Of a stretch of DNA of 64,000 bases, positions 1-13,773 are shown one piece after another. This DNA comes from Ricinus communis (lineage: Eukaryota > Streptophyta > Magnoliopsida > Malpighiales > Euphorbiaceae), in NCBI RefSeq assembly GCF_019578655.1, contig NC_063258.1, forward strand, positions 5,005,283 to 5,069,282. Direction: 5' to 3'. The position numbers and the translations under genes are program-made. The notes beneath the pieces were generated by a model that saw only the letters and a list, made by a program, of their open reading frames with translations, made no database searches and had not been told where the DNA came from. Positions within the stretch are counted from its first letter, which is position 1. The number at the start of each line of letters is the position of its first letter.

Positions 1-787
1 AGATAAATTTGCTTAATTTGTATTTCCTTCTTTCCCATCTTGAAAATTAGAGAAATTTTAAGGTAACTAAGTTTACTATAAATTAAACTAATTGTAAAAT
101 GATATGTATAATTATGTTTATTAGGTATTATATTTGTAGTAGTTAGTTTGTTTATTATTATTAACCACTTGTGATAAACAAAACTAACTAACACAAATGC
201 AACAGCTAATAGACAGTATCACATTGTTATTATGCAATTAATTAGTCTATAAAAAACGTGATAAATTGAGTCCATCTAAAAATATATTTCAAAATTAACA
301 TTATTTCATATACTGAAAATGATTTTTTTTATTTTAAATTTTTTCTTTTCTTTTTCTCAATGAATGTACTAAACAAAGGGTTAGTATATTCTTATCCTTT
401 TCTTAATGAATGTGACATATCAAGTTTTTCTTGACAAGGTAACTAAATTACAATCAAAATTAAGATTGAACGATTAAAATAAAATAAAATAAAATTTTGT
501 AACCAATACAAATTAAATGCGAAATTCAGTGATATTTATGTTATTATTCCTTATTTTATTTTATATTTTGGATGTATGAAACTCTGAAGAAGCTCTCCTC
601 TGAATCTCTATGTAAAAAAATCAAAAGTACTGTCTGATATGGTTGAGCAAATCTAACATCAAACCTAACATTATTTAATCTATAACCATACAATGGTCCA
701 ATGCTTGTCTAGCAATGCAATTTAGGACCAGCAGCTACATAGCCATTTGGAGTGTGACTCATTATTAATTTATGGAACTTCTTGCAG
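1..787 (+). other. AT-rich intron of the left-edge gene
   Basis: No open coding stretch was found here. The sequence is AT-rich and ends in a polypyrimidine-poor but usable acceptor at 781-787. It is most simply an intron of the transcription factor gene whose last exons follow. An upstream exon hidden in this stretch cannot be excluded. Confidence 0.4.
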
Positions 788-1332
788 CAAAGGCAGATGG
801 CTATCAGCAACTCAACAACCATCTGGAAATCAACTTGAGGTGAGTTAGACCATCTCTTCCATTTATTCATCTTAATTAACTATCTGCATGCCTTAATCTG
901 GTTTTCAAACTTATAGTGGATAGCGGAGCTAATCCTTTATTTACAAATCATTTATTATAATGAGGTTTACCTAATTTTAGCGGAGGAGGAGATGACTTAA
1001 TCTCGAGACCTTTCTACTCCTTACATTAAACTTATTTACCAACTAGGTCAAGTCCCGATCTATTTATTTATTTGAGTATTAAAAGGGGGATTTTAAATCT
1101 AACAAGACATTACTGTAACGAATTGAAGTCTTCAACTACAATGAAAATCAATGCAAAGCTCAGTAGCATATTTATATGATATTAACACAAGTAAACGTTT
1201 AAATTTGTGCAGGGAAGTGATTTAGGTCGATCAAAAACATCTAAAGTCTCTAATAATATAGCACTTGAGGCTCCAAGCTTGGAGTTCTCCTTAGGGAGAA
1301 CTGACTGGCAAAGCAACAATATGATTGAATGA
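788..1332 (+). CDS. 3' end of a transcription factor gene, probably KANADI-like (last two exons)
   Basis: Partial gene that starts left of the window. The penultimate exon is 788-839, after the acceptor TTCTTGCAG and before GTGAGT. The last exon is 1213-1332, after TTGTGCAG, and ends in TGA. The two join in phase 0. The visible C-terminus contains PSLEFSLGRTDWQ near the end. This resembles the conserved (L/S)LEFTLGRPDW-type tail of KANADI-type GARP/Myb-like transcription factors, which act in the nucleus to set abaxial organ polarity. The DNA-binding GARP domain would lie upstream and is not in the window, so the family call rests on this tail alone. The spacing, splice sites and frame are seen directly; the identity is inferred. 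Another G2-like family member is the main alternative. Confidence 0.5.
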
Positions 1333-4300
1333 GTGTATTAAGATAGAGATAGCAGTTTATAATTGTAATTTCCCTTTTTCTCTTCTTTCTTTTTTGCTTG
1401 TTTTTGTTAGTATTGGCAAAAGATTTTCATAGAAAACATATACTAGGGTTTAAGGTGGAAGCAAAGCTGTAATGGGTAAGGTGGGATCAGGAAAGAAGAG
1501 AATTGTTTCCATTATATAACTTATTCTTCTCTCAATGAAAGAAGAAAAAGAAAAAGAAAACATATGTTAATATCAGTTCAATGAATTACTGTCTGCATAT
1601 TCTCTTTTTAGGCTATGATTATGGGCAAGAAATTTATATTAGTCATTTACGTAGTGTAATAAGAAAGCTGAATAAAAGAAGAATCTTTCTTAGTGGTGGA
1701 TTATAGCTCTGTTTGGCATTATATAGTGGCAAGAACACTTTACAAAATCTGGAAAAGTATAAAAGGATCTTAGTTTCATTTGTGATAATTTTTGTTTTTT
1801 AGAAAAGAAAAAAAGTATGTGGTAATAATTTATTATAAAAATAAATGTTTCACCGTTTGAAATTTCTTATTTGCAAGGATCAAATCATTTTTATTTTGAT
1901 TAGTATCATTATTGTCTGATCATATCTATAAATGTGAATCTAAAGCTAAATAATTCCTAAGATTGTTATTTAACCGTCAAATTGACATTATCAGAGTAAT
2001 GCCTTTTTTTCTATGATTTGATAATCAAACAATGATATTAAAAGTTTTCGGCTCTCAACTAATATTATTTGAAACGGATAATATAGTTATGATAGTTGAT
2101 TGAAATGAAAACCATTGAATTCTTGTGAATCATAAATATTAATGGTGAAATATTTATTTTTATAATGAATTGTCACCATATTTTCTTTGTCTAAAGAAAT
2201 ATATCCAAAAAACTTTTTACAGATTGAGAATACAAACTACTTTTCTATATTTTTTTTTCTAAAATTTAAAAATATTCTTAAAGAATAATAACTAAAGTAT
2301 AAAAGAGGGTACCATTTTATGACTTTAAATATGTTTTCTTTTAAACAACGAGAGGTATGTGGTCACAAATCGTGATAGAAAAGATCTCGCCATTAAAAAG
2401 TTTCGATTTATAAGAATTTAACCATTTTTACTCCAATCAACCATAATTATCATGTTCGTCAAATTGCAGTGTACAAGTCATTAATCTAATGAGACCGATT
2501 TGACAGTCAAATAACTAAATTATAAATTGTTAAATACTAAACTGATATTTGTCAAATACGGGTAACATAATACCAATGGCTGATGAGAGTAAAATGGCTA
2601 AATTCTTACGTAGTGAAAATATCTTTTTTTTGCTATCACAATCTATACCCATATACAACTCTTTATCTAAGAAAAATCATAAAATAATAAAATCACAAAA
2701 TAATTTTTATATTTTTCTTTTAAAGAAAACAAGCTTGATAAAAATAATGTATAAAAATAATATAAAATTCAATCTATTAAGAAAAGTTAGACCTACTTTT
2801 TTTAACAACCGATAGTAATTCCAAAGAAAATTATATGGCTATATTCTTTACCTTTCTTTTCCAACAATACCCTTTTAATGGTCTCTTTTGTGGGGTCATT
2901 TTTAATATTATAGTGTGTGAAAGCTTGACTTTATGACCTATTTTATGTGATTAGTTCATCGTTTGATTGAAGTTGTTAATGTGCACTTATGATAAGGAAA
3001 ATGGGGAAGAAAAAGGAGGGACTTGATAATAAAGGAAAAGCAAAATGGCTGTAAAGACATGGAGAATATTATTTAGGTTTAGAAAAGGTTTCACATTGAA
3101 AATCACATCATTAATTAATTGTTAAAGAATAAAGCTATTGGGTGCTTTCATAGTATTGTGATATTGGGTCTAATTAGCCAATTCCACATCATTACTTTCT
3201 TTTTAATTCTTTTAGGTGTGTTTTGATTCCAAATTTGCTTATTTTATTGATGTGACTAAAATGGTATGTTGTGATTATGGGGTGCAGTCTATGTCCCACT
3301 CACTAATTGCTTTTTGTTCAAATTCAAAAAGTCTTTGCAACTCTTTCTAATCTAATTATTCATTAATAATGCATGGCTTTTAGCCATCTTTATTGGAAGC
3401 AAATCTTGAGTTCTTGACTCTTGACTGTGCAATGATGCTCTTAGGTAAGTAGCAAATTCATGGGGATTTGCTTTTAGTTTAATCAATCATGAGTCTTTGT
3501 TTGGGAGTGGCTGAGATTATAAATTCTAATTCTTGTATTTCATCTAGTTTCTATTTAATATTTATGCATATAAAGTTATAATTTATAATTCAACTGAAAT
3601 ACTAATAAATTATCAATATTATGTATATTTTACGAATTTAAATCTCAATTGATATTAAATTAATCAAGTAATACTACCATAAAAAAGAATAGAAGCTAAA
3701 GCACAAAGAACTTCTGCTTTTATAGCTCAAATTCTAAAGTAGGGCCACTTTTTTCTTTACTTCAAAGAGACGTATATGGATTTCTTTTAAGAAATAATTG
3801 GAATAAATATTTTATTTTAAAAATTTAATTTTTTTTTTCTTTTCGAATGCATAGTCTATTTTAATTTATATCAATTTTTATTCGTCTGATGCTGTATAAT
3901 AGTTTTATAAAAATATTATATGTCCCGTATGGATAAAAATTAATATAAATTAAAATAAGATGTTTGATATTTTTTTTTTAAAAAAAAATCTATTCAAAGA
4001 AAAGCTAATAGAATAAAATACTAAAAAACGTGATAAATCCTATAAGTAAGTAATACAATCAGAAAATAAAACGTTATAAATCCAATGAATGACTTTATCC
4101 TCCATGTCCTTTGCTTTCTTCTTGCCGGTTGAACAACGGTCGGCTTGATTTAGTTCGGTTCAGTTTGATTTTGATCAGAAATTAAATATTTAAAACTTTT
4201 AATTTTATAAAATAAATTAAAAACAACTTGTCAATTATTGCTTTAACAACAGACTAATGCTTAATTTTAGTTTGTTTTAAACTCTCATTCATTTATTTAT

Positions 4301-4714
4301 ATAGTAGATAATTTTAGGTAACGTTTTATCAAAAGAAGGTAGTAAATGGGATTCGAATTAAAATCTTCAAATTTAATCATCTTCTTCTTGATTTACATTG
4401 ATAAAAAAAAAAAAAACAACACCAATTGCCATATACAACTACAGTTCTTAGCCACATAATGTAAAATTATAGCTAAATTATTACATTAGCTACAAAAATT
4501 AACTTTTCATAACTATATATAATTTTAGTAAATTGTTCGATCACAAAACTAATCATATATTCGAATATATCAAATTTGTTATAATATTTCAATTTCGTGG
4601 CAATAACTATTTAACTATAATATTTGAGCCATAGTAAAAATATTATAGTTAATTAATTTAATTTACTACAAATGTTAAAAAAAGCAATAACAAATAATAA
4701 TTATATAATTATAG
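1333..4714. other. Non-coding AT-rich intergenic DNA
   Basis: The first few hundred bases are probably the 3' UTR of the left-edge gene. The remainder is AT-rich with no credible gene. An open frame at 2549-2815 has a low-complexity K/N/F/I composition and looks like chance. A short inverted repeat lies at 3855-3960 and is listed separately. Around 4140-4180 there is a GGTTCGGTTCAGTTTGATTT-type motif that recurs near 6610 and 36510; such motifs are common in dispersed plant repeats. Confidence 0.6.
3855..3960. repeat. Inverted repeat (hairpin) with arms of about 29 bp
   Basis: The left arm at 3855-3883 (TCTATTTTAATTTATATCAA onward) is the near-perfect reverse complement of the right arm at 3931-3960. 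The loop is about 47 bp. It could be a small foldback element or the core of a worn MITE. No clear target duplication was found. Confidence 0.5.
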
Positions 4715-4716
4715 TA

Positions 4717-5262
4717 CAGTAGAACCTCGATAAATTAATAATATTGGCTAAATAATAATTTTCTCCGATCCCGACTTGGGCCAATGGGATAAAATAATAA
4801 TTTTGCTAAATTTATAAGATAATAATTTTTTAAAAATTTCTTAAAGCCCATTGAAAATATAAAATAATAATTCATTAAATACATATAAAAATTCCATATA
4901 CTATGTAAATTCATAAAATAAATCACTTTCTAGATAGCTTCTAATTTTAAACATTTTATTGTCCATTGAAACATTTCATATTCTATTGTACGTACATGTA
5001 TGCATTGCATTTTAAACCACATCATTCCTAAAATTATTTCTGATACAATGCACTATCATCCATTATGCATTTAGAATATCAAAGATCATTTCTAAATTTT
5101 TTAATTCCTTTATAAATTTTATATAAATTTAATAAAAAATAATGTATAAAATATTAACTATTCTCTAAAATAATAAATATTAATTTATCGGTAAATTAAT
5201 AATCTCTATAAGATAATAATTTTTCATGATTTTAAGGTTATTATTTTATAGAGGTTCTACTG
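4717..5262. mobile_element. Emigrant/Lemi-type (pogo, Tc1/mariner) MITE, 546 bp
   Basis: The left end reads CAGTAGAACCTCGATAAATT and the right end, reverse-complemented, reads CAGTAGAACCTCTATAAAAT. That gives TIRs of about 25 bp with two or three mismatches. Each end is flanked by TA (4715-4716 and 5263-5264), the target duplication of Tc1/mariner and pogo elements. The TIR closely resembles the CAGTAAAACCTCTATAAATT terminus of the plant Emigrant/Lemi pogo family. There is no transposase; the internal sequence is AT-rich with repeated AAATAATAATTTT motifs, so the element is non-autonomous. Ends and TA are seen directly; the family name comes from known TIRs. Confidence 0.85.
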
Positions 5263-5277
5263 TATTAGTCTCACAAA

Positions 5278-5600
5278 TTAAATAATCAAATATAAATTTA
5301 AACTTTCTAAGAATATTTTCTTCTTTCATTGGAAATTGAATTGTTAATTAAACGAACTCTATTGAAAATATAAACATAGATTAAATAAAGTGAGAAAATA
5401 AAATACATATATTAATAAACTTGTAAAATAAGCTAAATAGCATATTAGTTTCTATAAAATCAAAAGAATAATAAATGACATCATAATCCTTAATAAAACG
5501 CTTAAAATAACTTAAAAATGTCTCTCTAGCTGGCTAGAATGTAGCCATCAACATTTATCATGATAAAACTAATCAATTACCAATTTGTGTCATGGATTAA
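5278..5600. repeat. Diverged dispersed repeat, copy 1 (pair with 7010-7310)
   Basis: Segments such as GAATTGTTAATTAAACGAAC, followed by ATTGAAAATATAAACATAGA, and a downstream TGGCTAGAATGTAGCCATC motif reappear in the same order near 7070-7280 with many substitutions. The two stretches are direct, diverged copies of one AT-rich repeat. The class is unknown and no terminal structure is clear. Confidence 0.45.
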
Positions 5601-7009
5601 TTAAATGTCCAGAATTTCAAAATTCCCTTCTATATTTGCACACAAATCCTTTTTGAAAATGGCCTATCCTTTAAGTTTACCATTTCTCTAATCAAGCTCC
5701 TATAATAGGGCTTAATGTCAATTTTTCAATTTATTTGGTCATATTGTACAAGTTATGTACTCATTAGGCCAAGTTACTTTTTGGGTTGGCTGGACTTTGT
5801 TGACAAATCCATAAATATTAAGTTTTGAGATTTAAAAACTTTTTAATATGATGTCATTATATTTTAATTTATATAACTTTATTTTGACATACATATTTAA
5901 GTTTACATGTAATTTTATTTTTTTATTAATTTATTAATTAATAAATTAAGTAATCTTAGAAAATATCATTTAAATTATTTTTTAATATTATTTTAACTAA
6001 CACAATTAGACAATAATTTTAATTTTAAAAATAATATTTTAAATAATTTAATTAACTTATAAATTAATTTTTAATTATATAATAATTTCTAATCCTAATA
6101 ATTATAATAATAATAATAAATATATTTATAATATTAATTTACATAATAATAGAAATTAATTAATAAATATTTTATATTATTACACTAATAAAATTTATTT
6201 TGAAACTAATAAAATCTTGAAATACTAAAAATCTCAAAAAGCTATTTAAAAATATTTAATTTATTATTATTTTTAAATATTATAAATAATTATAAAATAC
6301 TAAACATTTTATTAAAATTTATCTATAAATTTAATTAATATTATTATTTATAATTAAAATGGTATAACGCATAAATAATTAATTAATTTAAAAATAAATT
6401 TATAATTAAATCATTTTATAATTTATGAAATATGGTAAGAATCAATGAAACTCAATATTTTCATTATTCTCTTAAGGAAAAATCTATTATCCACATAAAA
6501 AAGAAGAACAATACAATGTCATCAAAGTATAAATAGCTATAAAAACCTTCAATGGCAACAATGGAAAGCAGCATTGGTGACCAGACATTTCATTATTTTT
6601 AAAATTTGGTTCAATTCGGTCTAAAACCAGCCAAACCGAATAATATCTTGGTTCAATTTAGCTTCTATTTAAAATATTTTCGCTATAACCGATATTTAAT
6701 AATAGAGATTTGATTTTCTCTTTCAAATATAGAATATGAATATCATATTTATCATATATTATTACAGATAGCATTGAACATAAATCTACATTAACATGAT
6801 ACTATAATAAAAGCTGAAAATGTCTTTTTCCTTTTTTTTTTAAATGAGAAGTAAAAGTAATGTACCGCATATTACTCATGCATATATAACATAATAATAT
6901 ATCAACTATATTTATAGGATTAACTGCAACATTTTTATTTATATTTTTATTAGTTCTATTCATATATATTTAATTTGAAGAAATTCATATAAATTTATGT
7001 AAATAGTTA
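5601..7009. other. Non-coding AT-rich DNA
   Basis: No gene was seen. The stretch is very AT-rich (for example 5860-6420, dominated by A/T runs), with a CGGTT/AACCG-rich patch around 6605-6650 of the kind found in dispersed plant repeats. Confidence 0.6.
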
Positions 7010-7310
7010 AATATAAATTTGAATCTCATATTATATTTATGAATAAATTCTTAGAGATTTTTTGTAATATATTGAATTGTTAACTAAATGAGTGTTCTTG
7101 AAAATGTAACATGGATTAAATGAAGTGATAGAATAGAATATATAGTTAAATTTAAATTTAAATTAAATATTTTAACCAAATATAATAGAAGGGTAATATT
7201 GTCTTTTTCTTTACTTAATCAAGTATTAAATGCATACTTTTATAATTCTAGATGGCTACGATCTAGCCATTTAGCATTGTCCGTTTGATTAATATCTATG
7301 TCAACATTTT
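7010..7310. repeat. Diverged dispersed repeat, copy 2
   Basis: This is the partner of 5278-5600: GAATTGTTAACTAAATGAG, CTTGAAAATGTAACATGGAT and the small palindrome TGGCTACGATCTAGCCA occur in matching order. The match is by eye and heavily interrupted by indels. Confidence 0.45.
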
Positions 7311-9043
7311 ATTTAATCTCTCAGACGTACAATTCTGACGATATGCCACATAACACTCAATAAGTTCTCTTTCATGGGTATTTATTGAATTATGAAATTC
7401 AATTTTATATGAATTAGTAAAAGAAATAGCCTTTTTCTTATTTCTTTTCTTTGTTTTTTGGGTTATATTATTGTATTCTATGGCTGGTTGATGAAATAGA
7501 ATAACACTTCTTAAAGATTAAAATAAGTAAGAATAGAATAATAGTTTTTAATAATTTTTATTCTAATATTTGATTCATGAGCTTGGATTTACTATATATA
7601 CATATGGTGGTGGTGATAGGTCTAAATTGTACATAGTAATTTAGAATATTTTTAAATTTTATTGATATTTTTTTTTTGTATAATTTGATAGAAATATATA
7701 TTTATACCTTACTTAAAATTAACTATTTTATTTCAAATGATATTAGTTAAGATTAGAGTTTATAGACAAAATACATAGGAAAATGACTTAATTAGACATT
7801 TTGCAGTCAATACCTCTGATTTTGAGACACTTAGACTTACTATTGATTATGATTATGCTAGCCGAATTCTACTATTTATCTAGGGACATTTTAGTTATTA
7901 ACATTATTATTAGAGTTTATATTAAAAGTTATAATAGAATAATATTTGGTGGAATTAAAAATATCTATAATCTTAGATATTTATTTTTAGGGGATACATT
8001 TTTGTGAAAAACTCTACAAAATAAATCTCTACAGATATGAACCTAAAGTCTTGAGTCTATTCTCTGTGAGATGAAAATCTGAGATCTCAAGTCTATTCAC
8101 TATTACATCTTTCATCTGTATATATTTATCATTTTTTTCTTCATAATTCTCTACAGTTTTTTTATACACTTTAGTATATCTGCATATGTTCATTATTCTT
8201 CTCTGTCTACAATTTTTCATTCTTTTTTTTTTTTTTTACAATTCTTTACAGTTTTTCATAAACACTTTAGTACATGATCCTTGCTTGCAACTTTTCCACT
8301 ACTCAAATCTTAATCCTGTAATAGATGTTTAATTCCTTTGTATCAATGGCTAAGTTGTAATCCAAGCTAGGGTTTTACTTTTTGAAGGATTGTTTTGAGT
8401 GACATAAATGAGACAGAGAATGATAAATTTTCTAACTATAAAACACAAAAAGATCCTTAGATAGTTGGTGGTAGAAGACCATAACAAAGCATTTAAAGAA
8501 AACCTAGGTAATTTGCGGTCCTTCCAACCCAACCCATGAAAAGAAAAGAATTTTACAGGGCTCAAGAAGAAATCAGTTATTATCATTATGGAAGAAGAAG
8601 ATGATTGTAAAAGAGACTACTTGAAATTTAACTTTCTGAGGCAAATCATCTTTCTCCAATACATTCTCTAGCCTACCCAGAACATACTTGTCCAAGTTGA
8701 GTTGCCTAGCCATATGGCATTCACTTTCTGAAACAATTAAACACCCCTAATAGATTCAACATGACCAACTGTAAATTATAGTTGAAAAATAAATTCATTG
8801 ATTTTGAGCACATACTATACATCACAACTAGTTGGTTAATGGCTTGGAGTGCAGGAGGCCAAGGTTGAAATCCACGTCCTTTTCCACCAACCACTTCTCA
8901 TGCATCAAGCAACCAACCCCAAACTGTTGCCCTCTACTTCACAAACATAATATCTATACAAAATAAAGTTCACAATGAAAAACATTTACACTATTACATT
9001 ACCTCATTCATTGTAAATTTCTGAGACACATGTCACATTTCAG
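7311..9043. other. Intergenic DNA downstream of the annexin gene
   Basis: No supported gene. Around 8130-8270 there are imperfect direct repeats containing TTCTCTACAGTTTTT and CACTTTAGTA motifs. On the - strand an ATG at 8713 opens a short frame (MARQLNLDKYVLGRLENVL at its start) that looks less random than its surroundings; see the separate entry. The part nearest 9043 is probably the annexin 3' UTR. Confidence 0.5.
8589..8713 (-). pseudogene. Unassigned short open frame, possible exon or gene fragment
   Basis: On the - strand an ATG at 8713-8711 begins a frame with mixed, protein-like composition: MARQLNLDKYVLGRLENVL, then EKDDLPQKVKFQ, then a possible GTAGTC donor. After that the frame becomes low complexity and stops. 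No continuation exon was found downstream in the 8.5 kb to its left. It may be a relic of a captured gene or chance. I do not recognise the family. Confidence 0.2.
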
Positions 9044-12000
9044 CTATTGGTTGGGTCCCAAAAGGGAAAGTAGGAATGTCCGATAATGGCCTGATGTTTC
9101 CGAGTGAACAGCATCATTCAATGTCTTTTTGTATTTCTTCAGGTATTCAGCTTTTATATATTGCATATCAATCTCGGTCCTTGTAACAATTACCCTTATC
9201 AGTGTGGTATCATTAGTACCTAGGCCTTTCATTGCCTTGCGCAGCACCTGTGAAAGATAAATCTTGTAGATGACTAGAAGATAAGTACAAAATGAACAAA
9301 AAAAAAAAAAACAATGTTGCAAAAATGTTGCGAAGGACATAATTGCATGTTAAATGTATCAGAATGTATCTTGCAGGTGTCTAAAACTGAAAAGAAGAAA
9401 GGATCTCTCTCTTGCTCTGGCTCTGGCTCTCTGACTCAGATTCTGCATATGAAAATCCCATAATCTCAGAGAGTTTATTCTCTACTTTGTCATAGAAAAT
9501 AAAGACAAGAAGCAGAACGCAGCACGCTTATCAAAAACTCACCACGAGAAGATATTGCTATTATTATCAAACTGCTTATGTAGCTGCTTTAATATAAGTT
9601 GCAGAGCTGTTAATATCTCAGTTCAACTTCAGATTTATCTTCTCCATGCAAAGATGAAGTTTTATTACAAACAAAAAAAAGATGAAGTATTCTCCATTAC
9701 AGTTGCTCAAAGTGAAGGGCACATGTATCACATGAGTTGTCCATACATGGTTTGTTTTCCAAGTCAAACAAAGCCTTCAATAACCTAATTAAACATAATG
9801 TGCCTGCCAACCAAAAAGTTCTGATATCCAACACAATGAAATATGGATGTAGGATTTTCATTGCAACACATGCCAATGATAGAACTGAAAGACAAGGATA
9901 GAACGTGAAAAGGGACAGTACCTTTGCAAAGTACTTTGCAGGATTTTCTGAGCATTGCAAAATTGTCAATAGAGCATGCTTGAAATGTCCTGATGTTTCA
10001 CCCTTTATAACCTGATATGTTATACATTCAAACTTTGCCCCACAGAAGAAAATCAAGACCAAGAAGAGATGAGATGAAATGAGAAAAGCATACCTTTTTC
10101 AGAGATTTCCCGTACATGTTATGATAAGCATAATCAACTGCAGCTAAATGTGCTCCACTTCGTTCGCTAAATACGCGGATGAAGGTCTTCTCATCAGTTC
10201 CCAATTTCTTCTCTCCAGCTTTATAAAGAGTCTTTGCGTCATCCTGAGCCATCACATTATCAACTTCCCGGCCTTCATAGCGAGGAGTGTTTGCATATGC
10301 AAGCAAGAGCTAAATCAAGTTTTAACAATTACGTATCAGCAAAAATTAATGTCCTTCACGAATATCAAGGGAAGAAGCAAGCAAGCAAACAAACATGCCA
10401 AACAATGCGAAGGGTGTTGAGAGAGTAAATTTAAAATACAAAAATTAATTTCATAAGAAAACATCAATAAAGAATGCAAAGAAAAGGGGTTAGCATTGAA
10501 TGCAACCATTAGCCTCCGTTGATAAAAGAAGTAAAAATATTTAAAAATAGTAGAGTGTCAGTCAAATTAATCTTTCCATAAGGTAGCAAGAGCCATGTTA
10601 AATCTTTCTTACAGCTATATGCACTGTAATAACAGGTACTCTGGCTATGCATGACAGTTACTGAAACTCCCAATTGGTGACTTTGTCTTTGACAATCATA
10701 GCAACTATTCAATGTAAAGAACCAAACCTTCTATAGATGAGATAATAAACATTGCAATCAAAATAAAGCTAGTACCAGTTGGCAGCCTTATATCATGCAG
10801 TAATTGGAGTTACATAGATTTTCCAATGTTGCATAAAGAACCAGAAACCCATATCAGGACAATATTATACATTTGTACAAACACAAAACAAAGAAAAGAA
10901 AACCTGAAATGTATCATACACAATTCTGAACAGTGACAAAGAAATTAACGTGTGAAATAGGTGTACAGGCTAAATGAGAAAAACCATACAAGCTATATAA
11001 AAAGAAAAAATGAGAAGTATCCTTCAACCACAAGTTTCGGAAAGAAAATTGACTTGAAGAAAAAAGAGAAAAATAATATACCTTTTTATGGTCACCTGAT
11101 GTGTACAAGTTGATATCATGTTCAAGGTGAACGCCAAATTTTGCATGGTAATGCTGCTTGAATACCTGAATCTGGGAAGGGGTTCGAGAACAGATTACTT
11201 CAGTTGCAGCTTCGATATTACTTATGTCTGGAAGCAAACCTTGCCTAACAATTATTGCATCACGTCCAGGTAGATCATGCATCCAGAGCAGAATTGCTAT
11301 CTGAAATAAGTAGGAAACCAAAATAAGCAGAAACAATAAACCACTACTTTGAGAATTTCAAACTATAATTACATCTCCATTACAAGATATAGGATGTATT
11401 ATGCTATGGTAACCAAAAATTATAAGAGGCCATGAAAATCATACTACCAAAATGATTGAAGAGAATTCCTGAGGTAAAATATCGGTACCTCCAATTTGCC
11501 ACTGAGTTCTGAAGACAGGCGCTTAAGAAGGTCCTCAGAGTATATTGTTCTGTACTCCTGTTGTATGAGCATACGCTGTGTTGCATCTCGATGAGCCAGT
11601 ATATTAATCACTACTGAGGTGTCGCATCCAAATCCTGGGAAAATTAAAGACTACAAAAATTCAAATGCAACACCACGTATTTGACAAAAACATTTCTAGT
11701 TACATAGTCAATCATTCTTCTAACACTTCAGATCTCTTCAAAGAAATTGTAATTTAATTGCTAACTTAAGTTCTGTGAGGGAAATAGACGATGAAATAAT
11801 GCAACTAAGAAAAAGAATCTCAGAATTTGCAATCAGATAAATCTTAACTATGATAACTGAGGATCTTAACTATGATAACTGAGGATCTTAACTATGATAA
11901 TTGAGGATTTACCGATCAAATTCTTTACTTGTGGATTCTACTTTGCTCATGTTCAAGAATAATATAATTTATTATAGAACATGCATCTTTAATGTCTAAT

Positions 12001-13738
12001 AAATGGTGGTTTTCATATTTTGTGTTACCCATCCAAATTATTCTTGATCCCTTATTCTCTGTCTCTAACCATTAAAATTCTCACTGAACCAACTCCAAAG
12101 CACAACAATCGCCAATTCTGAATATAAATAAAATATGCATTTCCTTTATGCTGTCATATCTCATTAAAACACTCATGGTTATACGACAAGAAGTGCAGCA
12201 TTCTGCCTACAATATATGTACTTTTAAGCATGGAACCTTGTGCTGTAATATATTCCCGGTATTCTTATTACCAACCAAATTTGAGAGGAGTGAAGTTACA
12301 TTTCTTTTCAAAGAGCACTGAGCATGGAGATCGCATTAGCTACATATCACTTTCCTTTAAGGATTTAGAGCATATTACTAATTCTGTAATTTAGAATAAT
12401 TAACCATTGTAGGAGAACAAAGAGTCCTTTAGTCCCTATATTTATATAACCTAATTATTTCTTAGGCTTTTATTATTTTTATCATCATCATTGTTAAATT
12501 ATTTTATTGTCTTTTGGTTGATTAGGTTTGACTAGGTTTAAAGTCAAAACTTCATATCCTTGGGGAAGACTCCAATACCACTTGGCCAGAACTCATTGAA
12601 TATTTCTTAGGCTTTTGAGTAACAAATTAACTGATTTGAGCTAACTATGGCAACAACATCGCTTAGGTATGTAGTTTTTAGCTTCTTCTATTTCTCCTTC
12701 TAATTCTGCAACTATAGTGCGTCACATTATGCTCACAGCAATGAATCACTCTTTTCTTAGTCCCATAAGTCCCTTATTCTGTAACTTATCTTCCAATAGA
12801 CCAACATAACCCTGAATTTGTACAATTCTCCCTACTCTTTTTAATAACCCTCACTAAACCATCCTGTACTGGGCTTTTGAATTGGCACAAAAAACTTATG
12901 CAACCTACTGCCATTTTCCAGGTCATGTAGTTTTAGCTTCTTCTATTTCTCTTCTAATTCTACTACTATAGTGACTCATAGCAACAAATCTCTCTTTTCT
13001 TAGTCCAATAACTCCTCAATTCTTTAACCTTATCTTCCAATAGACCAACATAATACTGACGTGTACAATTTTCCCTACTCTTCCTAATAGCCTCACTATT
13101 ACCTAGCTTTTGAGTTAGCATAAAAAACTTATGCAACCAGCTGCTATTTTCCAGGTCAAGGAATGGCCAACTTTTTCCCTTATACAGGCGAAAAGCAAAT
13201 CTATACTATGACATGCACTCAAAAAACTGAAAAGTTGTCACCTATACATGATATCTAAGTTCCCTATACATACACATTAATGGATGCTACAAGTTTCATA
13301 GACCCCAGAAGTCCTTGCTAGTGAAAAGTAGGTTGCATCTAATGACGAGCCATTGCCTGCATACAGTTATTTGGTATGGCAAATGCAGCTCCAAGAAACA
13401 GGTAAAGTCAGGTAGTGGATATCAAACTCAATTGAATGAATAATGCCGGGCCTATCCTAAGACATCATATAGTTTCAACCATCTTCTAAAGAGATTGATG
13501 CAATCAATATAACAAAGTGCTGAACAGACACACTAAATTAACATTTTTTAGCAATAAAAAAGATAGAAGATCATTATTCTTTTTCCAAACAATGAACAAC
13601 AGAAGAGAAATACACTAACAGCATAATGTATATAAAACAATTAAAATGTTTAAAATTCAAGAAAGGACATCACCCCGTATTTAAATGTCCAAGAACACAT
13701 CAATTCCGATTGAAAATGTTAAATTACCCTTTCCTCTT

Positions 13739-13773
<35 letters not shown>

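Noticed and set aside
2549..2815. 88-codon open frame on the + strand
   Set aside because: Composition is dominated by K, N, I, F and S as expected from AT-rich DNA; no domain, splice context or similar sequence was seen.
8820..8900. SINE-like A/B boxes (GTTGGTTAATGGCTTGGAG, then AGGTTGAAATCCAC)
   Set aside because: The boxes are poor matches, no poly(A) tail or target duplication was seen, and the stretch is next to the annexin 3' UTR.
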